64,000 bases of DNA from Apostichopus japonicus (GCF_037975245.1 NC_092562.1:23553554-23617553), one strand, 5' to 3'; positions 50,085 through 61,287 are shown, numbered from the stretch's first letter. Numbers and translations: made by a program. The notes: generated from the letters alone by a model not told the origin.

Positions 50085-51985
50085 TCACTTCAGTTTCTTC
50101 ATCAGTCTCCTGGCTCTGCTGCACTTGCTGTTGATTGCCTTTGTGACATCAGCATAGATCTTCAGTACACTGCCACCATACACTGGAGAAGAAAGGCAAA
50201 TTTCCCTCAGGTTAATGACAAATACCAATTAGTATCCTTTGCAATTTATCATTATTCAATACTCATGGAATTGCTGAATTTTTTCATTGTGGATATGAAA
50301 TTTGAGAGTAATTATAAGTCTATTCTCTATGCTTATAGCCATTACTCTCCAGATCCTTCCTTATACTGTACTATGCAAGCAAGGAAACTGAAGTGCCAGT
50401 TTCACAGGAAATATTTGCATTATGTATATTTACAGCTGATTTTGGAGGAAGCTGTACAGAATTTATGTCAAATGTTTTTTTTTTCCAACTACCTAACCTC
50501 CTTTAAAATATGTGGGAACTCTGCTAACTTACATCTAATAGCTTCCATCTGCAGGGGAAACAGCTTTACCACGGATGAATTGTTCCCCTTTGACATATCT
50601 TGTGGCTCAAAGAAACCATCCATCATTTTCTTTACAAGGAAAGCCTTAGATTTGAGACTTGGAGAGAAGGGTACTGTACTATGCCAAGCAGCTGGTATGG
50701 CAACATTGCAGTTGACAAGTCCCTCCAAATGTGGTGACACATCCTCCCTATCACTCAAAATGACCTAAAAGAAAGAAAAAAAAATAACAACAAACTGATT
50801 AGAAGCAATCTGGATCTCTGCAAATTAAACATATTATTCATGGCATTTTTGGAATACCACTTCTGGACACTTAAACACGCCTCAACCCTAACACTCATCA
50901 ACCCAAGTTCTGTTAAGAAATATAGCAAGAGAATTCTGAGCAGAATCTGTTGATCTGTTCTCACTGATATCTATGTCAAGACGTTTTTAGCTTGATCAAA
51001 ACTAAAGTGCCAGCCTTCCCTTAAAAATGGAGTTATCCCGAGGGTGGGTACTCCATGCATACAGGTCAATCTAGTTTCAGATATCAACAATTGGGACTTT
51101 CACATTTGGTGCTGTTGACTCATTTATATGCAAGATAATATATAAATACGCCAAACTTGTGTTTGGCTTATAACTGGCTATTCAATGAAGATCGGCGAAG
51201 ATTGAATGGCTATTCAAAGCAGATGTTGAGAGAAAATTTGCGGATATCAGGAAACCACTGAAGAACTTTCTCTTTCTGTGAGATATTTAAAATATCATAT
51301 TTTCATTTACATTTTAAGAAAACTCAAGTGCTCAGTTTGCAAACTTCAATTTAACTAAAAAAAAAAACGTATTGGATCTAGTATCGTGAATCATACTATC
51401 TTTATTTAATCACCACCACAACAGAAACACAGGCAATATCTTCACATCTTAGAGGAACACACAGTTTCAATATTTAGCATAGCATATTTATCCCATTTCA
51501 CATCTGTCATATAAAGACAGTACAGACTCAATTGTTTTGTGCTATATCTGTGGTTGAACCATGGTTCCAATTAAAAAGTTCACTGGCTGGTTTGTTTGGA
51601 ACTGGAACTTAGATTGATAGTGAATTTAATCAACTAGTTACAGTAGCTTAGTTATACCCCTTGAGACATGGGCAAATTACATTCCAAGCAGGCATGCTAT
51701 AGGCTTTAACATTTAAAGTTAACTTCAGGATTCTTTGCACTGAAATACTGTAAAAGAGTCCCTGAAGTGATAATATTGATGCATGCCGCCTAGGCCTAGC
51801 CTACTCTGTGTTCCGCTAAAATAACTACTGTATACTGCCTAGGCTTAGCAAGGCTATAGTCGATTTATATCCTTTAGCTGACTGGAACTTACCACCATAA
51901 GCAAACGATGCATCATATGTTTCTGAAGCTGTATAAAATGCCTGGAATTTTCCCCCAAAGGCCATTGAGATTTGTCCCTCGTCAT
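50085..51985 (-). CDS. BEN-domain-like protein encoded in the transposon, three exons
   Basis: Minus-strand exons 51985-51893, 50764-50533 and 50182-50085 splice at GTAAGT/TTTTAG and GTAAGT/CTCCAG into one frame of 140 residues from ATG to TGA. From residue ~68: SPSLKSKAFLVKKMMDGFF, then KLFPLQMEAIR, and after the last junction VTKAINSKCSRARR. The pattern (hydrophobic helices, 'FPLQMEAIR', final 'AIN.KC..ARR') is that of BEN domains, DNA-binding modules in chromatin proteins and some viral and transposon proteins. It may bind the element's own terminal repeats (inference). The first exon is the weakest part; further 5' exons may exist. Supported by frame consistency, not by a database search. 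Confidence 0.6.
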
Positions 51986-53910
51986 CCATTGGCTACTGTA
52001 CACCAAATTGACTGTCTATCAACCAGAAAAGGCAGATATGCTAGCAATCACCTCCAAGCGAAGATGGCAGCCCAAAATCCCTAGCAATTGTATCCACTTC
52101 GTCTTTTGAAAATTGCATTTTATTCGACGTTAACAGTTATGCAAAAGCAAGAAAGCTGGATTAGGTTTGCTTCGTTACTAACACCAATACTAACAGTAAC
52201 CTACGCACTAAGTTTAAGTTAGGCTACTCAGTCAGGTAACGTGAAAACCTACTGTAGCAAAGTAAAAACGTTAACAAAGTCACAGAAAATCTTGGTTTCT
52301 GTTCAAAAATATAAATATATTCCACAGAACAATGGTCCAAAGTATTGAGTATTTCGTAAAGAATTTTAATAAAGAATTCATGTAAGAAACCTAAAAGTCG
52401 AGAGAGCTAGAGAATCCGAATGTCGATACAGTCGGTATTGTATTTGAAAGATGGATTGTTACGCAATCGAAAGCGTTCGCAGTTTCTGATTGGCCAATCA
52501 TCTTAATAGACAACATCTGACTCAATTTGTACATTTTTACGTTGTTGGTTATGATGTAAATTCAATCGTGTAGATGAAAAATGAATGAAATGGAGTTTCA
52601 ATTTTTAAAGGAATCACGCATCCAGACATTAAAACCAACTCGATTCAGTATCCCTTTGTCAAACTGTACGAGATGTTGTAAGTATATCACCTTTTATCAG
52701 ATCCTTTCTAGCAACTTGTTACTGCGTACTTAAACCTGGTTGAAACCAGCCAACCTATATGATTGTATGGACAACAAAAAACAGTAACCTGTTGTGTAGA
52801 CTTGTTTACTTCAAATTTACACAACAGTCGTCGTTCTGTTTTAGAAGTTCCCGTGCTGGTAGTAGTATCATGAGCAGTTGCACGAGACGTGAAAATAATT
52901 TTACACTCACTACAGTAGTAGTACAGTCACTATTCGGTCTATATTTATTTAAATACTATCATTCCCGGCAGGCTGCAGCATTCGATTGATATACATGATG
53001 GAGTAAGTGGTTAATCATTTTTTATTTGGAGATGCCAAGCCAAGTAATAACGATCCCATCGAACTACTTGAAAACTAATTCTAGTAACGCTCAATCTAGG
53101 CTAGTGTGGTAGTACTACTAGTTAGTAGGGGGCTTATGAGTAAGGCTACTATATGCCTTCATGCACAGTCAGTGTAGGATACAGAAATAGCCTATAGGCT
53201 AGGAGGGTCAAGTCTATGTTATGCTACAGTTAGGGCGAGGCCTAGTAGTGGTACTACAATGCTTGTAAGTAGTAGCCTAGGTCTTAGAGTATTTTACTAA
53301 CTCAAATCATTAAAGATTAAAGTAGTATCCATTGGCTGCATATGCTGATTACTTATTTCTGTGCCTACACCTACAGTGTCATTGTACCCTTTTTTTCCCT
53401 GTAGATCTACTCTCAAAAATCAACGACTCGGAATGAACTTACAGCAAACTATTTCCAGCAAACAAATATTGGTGAGTACAATTCCTATAGAAAGCCTAGT
53501 CAGCAATTGAAATTAGCCTGTTGGTGGGTCAATGGCCACAGCAAGTCGGAATGATAATCACGCCAGTCAACAGCCTCCCCCCCCCCCCCCCTCCTGCAGA
53601 CATGACGTGCTAGATTAAACAGCATGAATTCACAACCTTAGCCCTGGCTTTATGTCTCAGTCAATAAACTCTGCGTTTTAATCATAACATGTGGTGTCTG
53701 CTATTAGGCCTAATGCACCTATCAACTGTATGATGCACCTCAGACCCCCAGGATAGTTGCGTCATGTCAAAATTAAGCTGAACATTGACACTTCATTGCG
53801 CATATAATATGACACCCCATTGCATTATTTAAATTTGACAGGGATTAACTTCATTTCATATATTATTTTCAGAGCCCAGTGTTACTCCTGATTTCAGAGT
53901 GAACTCATGA
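51986..53910. other. divergent intergenic region of the transposon
   Basis: Lies between the minus-strand BEN-like gene and the plus-strand Tnp2 gene and would have to hold both promoters. A plus-strand segment 53405-53472 is bounded by CTGTAG and GTGAGT and could be a 5' exon of the Tnp2 gene. No promoter motif is claimed. A poly-C run sits at 53576-53591. Confidence 0.4.
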
Positions 53911-54015
53911 GGCCAACTTAGGCCTACTTGGTACAACCAACCACGTAGAAGAGAAATACCAGCTTCATCCAATGTTCAGTCAGTAACTTTTACTCCAGCC
54001 TTATCTGAATTTTAT

Positions 54016-54712
54016 ATGGCTGGCCATACTGAGGGTGGCTCATCATCCTTTGTAGAGAGCTTGCAGCCAGATTATCAGTGCACTGATGAAAGTCCCACAA
54101 CACTTATCCACCCATCATCTATACCTTTAGCAATGGAAGTAAGTGAACTGATGAACATTACAAACTGGCAGGCAACTCTTGACCAAGATGGTCACATTTC
54201 TGATAAGTGGCAGGATACGTTGGGTGAGCCTGATGATACCTGTGATGCTTCACCTTTGGAAGATGATGAAGAGTCAGAGACAGAGTCCAGGAGTGGTTCA
54301 TCATACATCTATAGAGGACATTGGATGACAGTAGAAACAAGTCTTCTCCTGATACTCACATTTGCAACTACGCATTCCATCACTGATGTCCAGCTGTCTG
54401 ATATGCTAGCACTAATTAGTCTCCATTGTATGGAAACTCACTCTGCCCTTGGTAGTCTTGATAAGTTTAAGAACTATTTTGAAAAGGCAGATTCACCAGT
54501 GCAAGAGTATTATTACTGTGGGTCCTGTTTTAGCTCTGTTGAAGATGGCCAAACGTACTATAATATATGCAGGATGACAATTGACTTTGAGAAGAACAAA
54601 TTCCTCAATGTAACACTAGAGCCTCTTTCAAAACTTGTTTCAGCATCCTGGTTTTGTAGATAAAATTCAGCATAGATTTAAGGGAAGTATGGATTGTTTC
54701 TCAATGACTTTC
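54016..54712 (+). pseudogene. Tnp2-type transposase N-terminal region, frameshifted
   Basis: The open frame 54016-54663 (open upstream to 53911) has an acidic, Ser-rich start, then TVETSLLLILTFATTHSITD, ALISLHC, SALGSLDKFKNYF, and a two-Cys segment YYYCGSCFSSVEDG followed by FLNVTLEPLSKL. This is the N-terminal pattern of animal Tnp2 (EnSpm/CACTA) transposases: helical domain, zinc-finger-like Cys pair, then an 'LE..L' segment. At about 54643 the homology jumps to another frame with HPGFVDKIQHRFKG, then stops. The catalytic part is missing, so the copy is dead. A single-base assembly error could explain the frame change but not the missing C-terminus. Confidence 0.7.
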
Positions 54713-55419
54713 CAAATTTTAAGAACCTGATTAACATTTTAAACCTATTAACTGAAACCTATTAATTGATTAACAGAAACTACAGTGAAGTTTGGTAGAA
54801 TTAAGAATAAGAATCTTTCTGAGTTTTGTTCTCAGAGTTTTGAGATTACTTTTAAGATTCTGAAAATTTAATAATTTGCATTGCTTAGTGTTATTTGTGG
54901 GTTTCCTGTACGAATTAGAAGAAATGAAAAGATCAGTAATTTTTTAATTGCTGATCTATAAGCCTTGATGTTACAGTAACCTATTTAAATTAAAGAACAG
55001 AAATCATAATCTCTAATGTGCCTCTCCTCATGTTGTAACCATTACAGTTTGTTCAGTGGTACCACATATTTTCTATTCCTACAGGAAAATTTAAAACATT
55101 TAAAAGATGATGGCTCTTTAATTGAAACCAATAAAAAGAAATCCTAAAAAATGTATGATATCTGTTTGGTTTGTGTAGAGTTTGAGTCTGTAAGATTGTA
55201 TGAAAGTTTCTCCTTGTTGTAAAGATAAGTTAACTGCAGAACCGCTGCACTATGTGCTTCATTATGCTGCACTATGAAAGCTTTCTCACTGTGTGGTAAA
55301 TACAGCTAATTGCAGAAGGGAAACCTGCCCATGAATCATGATCATGCAGTAATAACTTGAGTTCCCACAACTAGTTGCAGGAATGGTACCTTTCTGTAAA
55401 GTGATTATTTCTTGACGCA
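54713..55419. other. non-coding DNA between transposase remnant and right array
   Basis: AT-rich, with no recognisable protein segment in any frame. The catalytic part of a Tnp2 protein would be expected here in an intact element but is absent. Confidence 0.5.
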
Positions 55420-55950
55420 AAGTATCTGCGACTGGTTGCAACAAGAAGGCCTGTCCTGCAAAGTAACTTTCCTTGCTGCGAAGTAGCTGCGACTGGTTGC
55501 AACAAGAAGGCCTTTCCTGCAAAGTAACTTTCCTTGCCGCGAAGTAGCTGCGACTGGTTGCAACAAGAGGGCCTTTCCTGCGAAGTAATTTTCCTTGCCG
55601 CGAAGTAGCTGCGACTGGTTGCAACAAGAAGGCCTTTCCTGCGAAGTAACTTTCCTTGCCGCGAAGTAGCTGCGACTGGTTGCAACAAGAAGGCCTTTCC
55701 TGCGAAGTAACTTTCCTTGCCGCGAAGTAGCTGCGACCAGTTACAACAAGATGGGCCTCCTGCGAAGTCATATTCCTTTGCTGCGATGTTGCTGCGACTA
55801 GTCGCAGGAGCAAAACCCTGCGGCGAAGTAATATTTCTGCTGTCGCGAAGTTACGGCAAAGTCACAGTAAAAGTGAAGTGCTGCGAAGTCTTGTAGCGAA
55901 GGAATTCCTTCGCAGCGAAGTCGCAGCGACTGCGCAGCGAAGTAACCCTT
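55420..55950. repeat. right subterminal array (61-bp units)
   Basis: About five units of GCTGCGACTGGTTGCAACAA plus GGCCTTTCCTGCGAAGTAAC and TTTCCTTGCCGCGAAGTA, with anchors at 55441, 55502, 55563, 55624 and 55685. A more diverged GCGAAGT-rich stretch continues to the element end. Reverse-complemented, each unit has two ACTTCGC cores next to GGAAAG, matching the left array in the opposite orientation. Open frames on minus here are a by-product of the 61-bp repeat and are not genes. Confidence 0.9.
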
Positions 55951-55960
55951 TTGGTAGGGG

Positions 55961-57360
55961 AACTTCTTATTCTTGAAAACAATATACAGTATATGTGGCT
56001 CACTAACATCCCTTTTGATGTGCCTGGTAATTAAAAAGTAACAGTATGGACCCTCACATAATGCACATAGAAAATAATTTGAAAATACAGGTAGGTATTA
56101 TTATGATTTTATTCTGAACAATGTGAACACTACAATACCCATGGTTTAATTCTCATTTAACTTTGTTTGGTTTGCTGACAATTTCCTGATAATTACTGTA
56201 TTTACAGTAAACATGAAATGAGCCTGAAACATGATTACAACCAATCTGTTATGACATGAAATTTGGAACACAGAATAATATAGCAAATAAATGTACACAA
56301 ACCAGAAAATGTAAAATATGTAAAGTATTAGGCAGCGGGCCGTACGTCGAAAAGTGATTTCCTTTTCACAATTCTGTGACGCACATCGGGGGGTGGACAA
56401 ATGAAGTCAACGAAACTCAAGGTGAAATAGTCAGGAGCAACTCATTAGTTTTCACAAAAGAATGACTTGGCCTTTGAAGAGAAAATTTGCCTAAAATTCT
56501 CCCCTTTTTTGTTATTTGGAGAATACATGGACTGGTTCCACGAAAGCCCATTCTGTATGTGCTGTACTGTAGCTAACCATACTAGGCCAATGTTGTGCAT
56601 GACCGATGGACACTTAGCTTTTCACTATCCGTATATACACTGGGAAAGGGAATGGAAATGTTGCTGTGGTGTATGGTTCAGTTTTCGTGTTAAAACTAAA
56701 ACCTTTTTCTGGGTGACTTTTCTTAAAAATTATGATACCACAGTGTGATTTACACTACAGAGATATTTGGAATCATCCAACTTTGTATTGCATAACACTG
56801 GTACCGTAGGCTATCTTCATACTTCCAGAGGCTCAACCAACTTTCCCAGCGGTTGCTGCATGGTAAGATCAATGCCTTTGTTCCTTGATTTGCAACCACT
56901 AAGTAATCAAAAAGCCTTTTATTGTTTTAACATATAGGCCTACATTCTCTCTCTTCGCCTAGGCCTAGTTATAATCATGTCTTCATTGCCCTCATTGCTA
57001 ATTTGCAAGGTTGTACTAGTAGGCTACTACTGGGCAGAGTGATAATGTCCCAACAAGCTTGCTCTAGCTAATAATATTGAGGCCAATAAACAAACTTGAA
57101 ATAGTTACATTATGATTTAGAACATGAATGATATCAACATTTAAGCTGTAGGTCCCCCAAATCTCTTGATTGTCTCAAGAAGACTTGAATTAACCGCTCA
57201 ATGGTGGAGGTCACATCGCTGCCAAGCGACTCTTTGTTGCTACTTTAGTTGGTTGATGTGATGGATCTTGGATATAAGTGATATATATGGGTACAGTATA
57301 TATAACTTGGGATATAAGTTGGGGGTTTGGGACTCCAGGGAATTGTGTCAGGATTCTTCA
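55961..57360. other. no recognised feature
   Basis: Flank of the large transposon. A 93-codon open frame at 56467-56748 has no recognisable motif and no splice context that argues for a gene. Confidence 0.45.
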
Positions 57361-57670
57361 TTGCTCCTCAATATCTTCATTATCTAGTTCATCATCAGAC
57401 AGGGTTAGACCACATGTATTATTACAGTGTCTGCCTTAACACTTGCAAAGATCAGTACAAAGGGAGTTTTTTTTTTGTAGACAGGTGCAAGTTTTAGAAT
57501 CACTGCAATTGTTGTTTCCTTTTTTGCAGTTGCTGGAGCAGTTGACTAGTCCATGATGCAATCTTCCAAGGAGGAAGATTCATCCAGTTGAATAGTAGTG
57601 CCCCATCTTCAGTTTTCCATCCATTTTCAACTGGAGAGGGTAGATTAGGAGTGTGTTGAAGACCTCTCTT

Positions 57671-57758
57671 ATACAAAGCTGAAAAGAACAATTGAATATA
57701 ACATGTGAAAACTTATACTAAGCTGAAAAGAACAATTGAATATAACATGTGAAAATTT
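57671..57758. repeat. 44-bp tandem duplication
   Basis: AGCTGAAAAGAACAATTGAA plus TATAACATGTGAAAA occurs at 57677 and 57721, next to the 5' boundary of a block of the minus-strand pseudogene. Confidence 0.9.
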
Positions 57759-58596
57759 CTTTTGTTTGCTGGAAACCGTAGAACTGTACTTCAGAAATTG
57801 CACACATGATTGTTCATCAAAAAGTATCCCCAATTGTCTTTCAAAGGTTTCTCTTTTTGATGTAGTAACTTTTTCTTTGCAACAAATAATTATTTATTCA
57901 TGAGTATTGTTTGCATGCTTGCATAATTACCACTAATGTTCATTGGTGACTTTGAAAAGCCAATTAACTGTAAAAGTATTGAGTCGTGTTCATGATGATC
58001 CAGTAATTTGCTTGGAAGCAATTTAAATACATGGTTGCTAAAACATTAAATCCAAATCTTGTAGTTAATATACAAATTGTTTACAGTAATACTTACCTCC
58101 TTGATAGTTTGCTCTCTTGATGTGTTGTAGTAGAGCATCTTTAGTTGGAGGCATGTTACCCTCAGATCTCCTGGCTAATCTAAACAAGTTGTATCTTGCA
58201 ATGCATGTTCACATCACTGTCATTGTGCTGTGCATAGAGCTTGCAGGTGAAGGCTTCCAGTGTTGTATAAATCTTTCCCAAGTGTCTGAAATGCTGAACA
58301 GAAGGAGGTCTCTGTTTAATTGCAGTAGTTTTAGTGCTTTCTTCTTTCCTTTACTCTAAAATGCACTGATACTATCACAACCTGTAAAGCAGTGAAGTCC
58401 TATCAAGGCCTTATTTACTTCTTCGATCTCCAATATGTTCCTGTACTTTCTTCAGGTTAATTGTTCAAAGATTATTTCTTCTGCCAGTGTGAAAATGGAG
58501 GTGAGACTTCAGTTGTTGAAATGTGATGCCAGGCACGAAAACATCAGTGTCTGGACTTACTATTGTAATATGCTCTGTAACTTGCTCAGCCTCAAA

Positions 58597-59942
58597 CAGG
58601 GGCGTATCCAGGGGGGGGCGCAACAGGCGCGCGCCCCCCCTATTGGCCGTCACAAAAAAAAAAAAAAAATTTAGCAAAAAAAAAAAAAAAAAAAAATTGA
58701 TGACGACCTTTTTGTGAGATGTCGGTGATCGCTCAACCCCCCCCCCCCCTCCCGTATGCTTTATTTTTTGTTTGCCAAAAAAAGGTTCTGGCGAAGTTCG
58801 GCGGCATAATAGTTTTAGAAACATAGATGGTAATTGTGTTTGTATTATCACTATAAACACTAAATGACATGCCAGCCATACTAAATTGTGCATTTTGTGT
58901 CCATATTTACTGGAAATGTTGCTTATTATTAAGGTCGAAAAATGGATCACATATGGCCATGGGCGGCGATCCTGGGTGGAGGGGGGATATATCCCCCATG
59001 AAAATGGGTGGAGGGGATGTAATGCACCATATCCCCCCCCCCCACCAAATGCCAGGGATAAGAATATTTTCATGCCTACATTTATGCATCTTCGTTAATG
59101 TACGGCTCTTTTTTAGCTTCATTTCTCGCCTACCATAAACGCAGTGCGATCTTTTCAAATAAAGCGTCTTTATAAAGCAAAAATAGTTGACTGTAGGCTT
59201 CATTGGCCCTATAACAACAAAATGTATTATTACGCCCACGGTATTGATATAGTACATATATGCACCCTCATAGTATTCATATAGGCCCTATAGTAGGCCT
59301 ACACACGTACATGTTCCCTCGAACAGCTGAGAATCTCATGTAACCAGGGTAATGCTTAATACACGTTTCACCTGGATGCCCTAGCAATCGGTACCTAGGA
59401 ATGTAACTATGTGTAATTGTGTATTGCATGTGTATAGGCCTACAATAGCCTGCATGAGGCCATTTTCTTCATCGAATAATATAACAGAGCTCTCGAACAT
59501 TCTAAAGTTGCGCCTGAAACAAGATTGACAGGGGCAATTTTCCCAAAATAACACCCGAAATTAAAAAAAAAAGTATTTTGGATCCTGATTTTATGAGATA
59601 TTTCGGACATGACATCCCTATTTTAAAGTTGGGTATATGCCGCTTGGAAACCTCGGGAAGTGCCGTTTCCGGCCATCTAGAGGGTTTGTTAATCCCAAAA
59701 TTTTCTTGTACGCTTCGCGCCAACCCATGGTGGCGCTACGCTTAGATAGTCAACAAGGTCATATCCCCCCCCCCCCCCCACTCGGAAGTACGGATCGCCG
59801 CCCATGCATATGACACCATTTTGCATTTCAGCCCTTCTTTGAAAGCAAAAATTGTACACCCCTCCCCTTAGACCCATCCCCCAGGACGGCGATCATTCAT
59901 GCCTGGCGCCCCCCCTATTGGAAAATCCTGGATACGCCCCTG
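58597..59942. mobile_element. 1346-bp terminal-inverted-repeat element (hAT-like), non-autonomous
   Basis: The ends are CAGGGGCGTATCCAGG and CCTGGATACGCCCCTG, a perfect 16-bp inverted repeat. It is flanked by a perfect 5-bp duplication TCAAA (58592-58596 and 59943-59947). A second shared subterminal phrase GCGCCCCCCCTATTGG occurs near both ends. CAGGGG termini fit hAT-type elements, though 5 bp is shorter than the usual 8-bp duplication. It interrupts the minus-strand pseudogene exactly within one codon run. No transposase is present; it carries a second inverted-repeat unit (58958-59806). Confidence 0.88.
58958..59806. mobile_element. second inverted-repeat unit nested inside the 1346-bp element
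   Basis: CATGGGCGGCGATCC (58958-58972) is matched by GGATCGCCGCCCATG (59792-59806). Poly-G/poly-C rich subterminal stretches (GGGGGGATATATCCCCC near the left end, a long C run near the right) follow inside. No clean target duplication was found, so it may be an old MITE or part of the outer element's structure. No coding capacity. Confidence 0.55.
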
Positions 59943-60069
59943 TCAAATGCAGCCTGCAGATACATTCTGGTGTCTGCTTTTTCATGGGTGCAGGAATTGC
60001 TGGAATGTCAATATAACAAAAAATGTTTCAATTGTTCTATGTAGTAATTTTACTGATGGTTATTGTGTG

Positions 60070-61024
60070 ACTAAAAGATCCTTTGCCCTTTTTTTTTTGC
60101 TAGCACTCTCAAGTAACATCTGATTTAGAAAGGCAACTATGAATGAAATTTGGAAAATTATGAAGATATACTTTTAATAAAAGAAAAAGGAAACACCTAG
60201 AAGATGTTTGCTATATGCAAAATGCATTTCTTTCTTCTGAAAAATATGACAGATTTTTCCAGGTTTTACACATCCCATTTGTTACTTTTAATGAGACAAT
60301 AGGACAGTTACAGCAGTAGTTGTGTAATTTATTTGTAAAAAGTTACCTTGATACAAACATGAAGCAATATTGTGAGGCTATTTTGCAAGAAGAATGAGTT
60401 TTTCAGTCTACTTGCTTCAGATCTACCCGCAGGTATTTCCTGAACCTACAGGTAGTAGTAGTACTACAGTTAGCCTTATGAATGATCATCCTGTTAGTAC
60501 TCCACATTATGGCAACATGTTTGTCTTTAAATTCATTATGGGAACTGTATGGCTGAGTCATTTCTGTTGGTGGACTTGAACCACCTGCAAGTAAATTCTG
60601 CATCACCTGAACAGATTCGTGAATTGCCAATACAGTTACCGAAAAAGAAAGAAATCAAAAGCACTAGAACCATGTAAACTGGGGTTGGTTAAATCATGCC
60701 TAAGTGTGACCATTTTGTGAACACAAGTAACTTCAAATGCCAGGGTCTACAGTGTAAGAATTTTCAATTACAGTTACCATGTACATACCTTACAACTTTC
60801 CCTAACACAGAAAGCCTATAGGCTAGTGCCAGTATACTACTGTACATCTACCTAATTAAATTGTGCAACCCCCAGTTTCACATGCCTTATTGCATTCCCA
60901 GTGTACCCTTAACAAGGAAGGCCTATGTGACAAACATATTAGCCTGCAGTGCTTTCCTTTTCAAAACTTGTTTGTAACAATTACTGATAAAAAATTAGTT
61001 AGCCTAGAGTAGAGGCTAGCCTAT
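60070..61024. other. no recognised feature
   Basis: AT-rich spacer between the SPDTDV pseudogene and the Ty3/gypsy element. A minus-strand open frame at 60403-60630 might belong to the 5' part of the pseudogene, but no motif supports it. Confidence 0.4.
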
Positions 61025-61129
61025 GTCATATGATAATATTTTGAAGGTGATCAACCTGAGTCATATGATAATATTTTGAAGGTGATCAACCTGAGTCATA
61101 TGATAATATTTTGAAGGTGATCAATCAGA
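61025..61129. repeat. 35-bp direct repeat, three adjacent copies
   Basis: GTCATATGATAATATTTTGA plus AGGTGATCAACCTGA starts at 61025, 61060 and 61095, head to tail with no spacer. It lies just outside the candidate LTR of the gypsy element. Confidence 0.95.
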
Positions 61130-61133
61130 GAAC

Positions 61134-61287
61134 TGTTGTGATCTTCACATTCTGTGCTCAATCTGACACAATGAAGGCAAATATACGCTTGATAAAGTTA
61201 ACAAATTTTAATGACGCGCGTTCTCATGCTTCCCTTGACAACCACAGAGTGGTGTCATACAAGTAAACAAACTTTCATATCGTTACA
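61134..61287 (-). repeat. candidate 3' LTR of the gypsy element
   Basis: In minus orientation a polypurine tract AAAGAAGGAAGGG (61300-61288) is followed at once by TGTAACG (61287). A matching ACA end is found 154 bp further on, at 61134. TGT...ACA ends and a tract directly upstream are the normal layout of a Ty3/gypsy 3' LTR. The length is short but possible. The 5' LTR needed for proof is outside the window. Confidence 0.5.

Larger units (their letters stand above)
45826..55960. mobile_element. large Tnp2/CACTA-like DNA transposon with inverted subterminal arrays
   Basis: Proposed limits: the left end reads CCCCTGTCGAAAAAAGG and the right end, reverse-complemented, CCCCTACCAAAAGGG, a short imperfect inverted repeat with AA on both outer flanks. 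Inside each end are tandem arrays built on ACTTCGC, facing each other: 26-bp units at left and 61-bp units at right. Between them lie a Tnp2-type transposase remnant (plus) and a BEN-domain-like gene (minus), transcribed away from each other. Subterminal repeats and Tnp2 are hallmarks of the EnSpm/CACTA superfamily; these termini do not start CACTA, so the family is uncertain. A 3.5-kb foldback is nested in the left array. Without that insertion, the element is about 6.6 kb. Confidence 0.6.
57370..60060 (-). pseudogene. decayed 'SPDTDV / GCDSISAF' family protein, split by an insertion
   Basis: Minus-strand blocks in order: KADTRMYLQAAF (59980-59943), EAEQVTEHITIVSPDTDVFV (58596-58530), LHFHTGRRNN, GLHCFTGCDSISAF followed by a stop (~58370), SEGNMPPTKDALLQHIKRA (~58150), SPVENGWKTEDGALLFNW (~57630), and in another frame a Cys-rich tail with NCSSNCKKG and SLCTDLCKC (~57540-57430) ending in an acidic stretch. 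I know this order from many unnamed invertebrate proteins that seem to be repeat-borne: ADTR, SPDTDV, GCDS.SA, LPPT...HI.RA, then a CxC tail. Function is unknown; the acidic ADTR/PDTD motifs suggest a nuclease-like fold (inference). Stops and frameshifts make it dead. Confidence 0.65.

Noticed and set aside
50076-50768. 230-codon plus-strand open frame
   Set aside because: It is antisense to the BEN-like exons. The minus strand has consistent splice sites and a domain-like pattern; the plus reading has none.
55286-55813. 175-codon minus-strand open frame with repeating LQPVAATS-type units
   Set aside because: Produced by the 61-bp non-coding tandem array, whose copies stay open by chance in one direction.
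58465-59073. 202-codon minus-strand open frame
   Set aside because: It runs from the inserted 1346-bp element into the interrupted pseudogene, with poly-Phe and poly-Gly from homopolymer runs. It is a chance fusion; only its last ~45 residues belong to the pseudogene.
61025-61129. Short direct repeats considered as a CRISPR array
   Set aside because: The three 35-bp copies are directly adjacent with no spacers, and the DNA is clearly eukaryotic.
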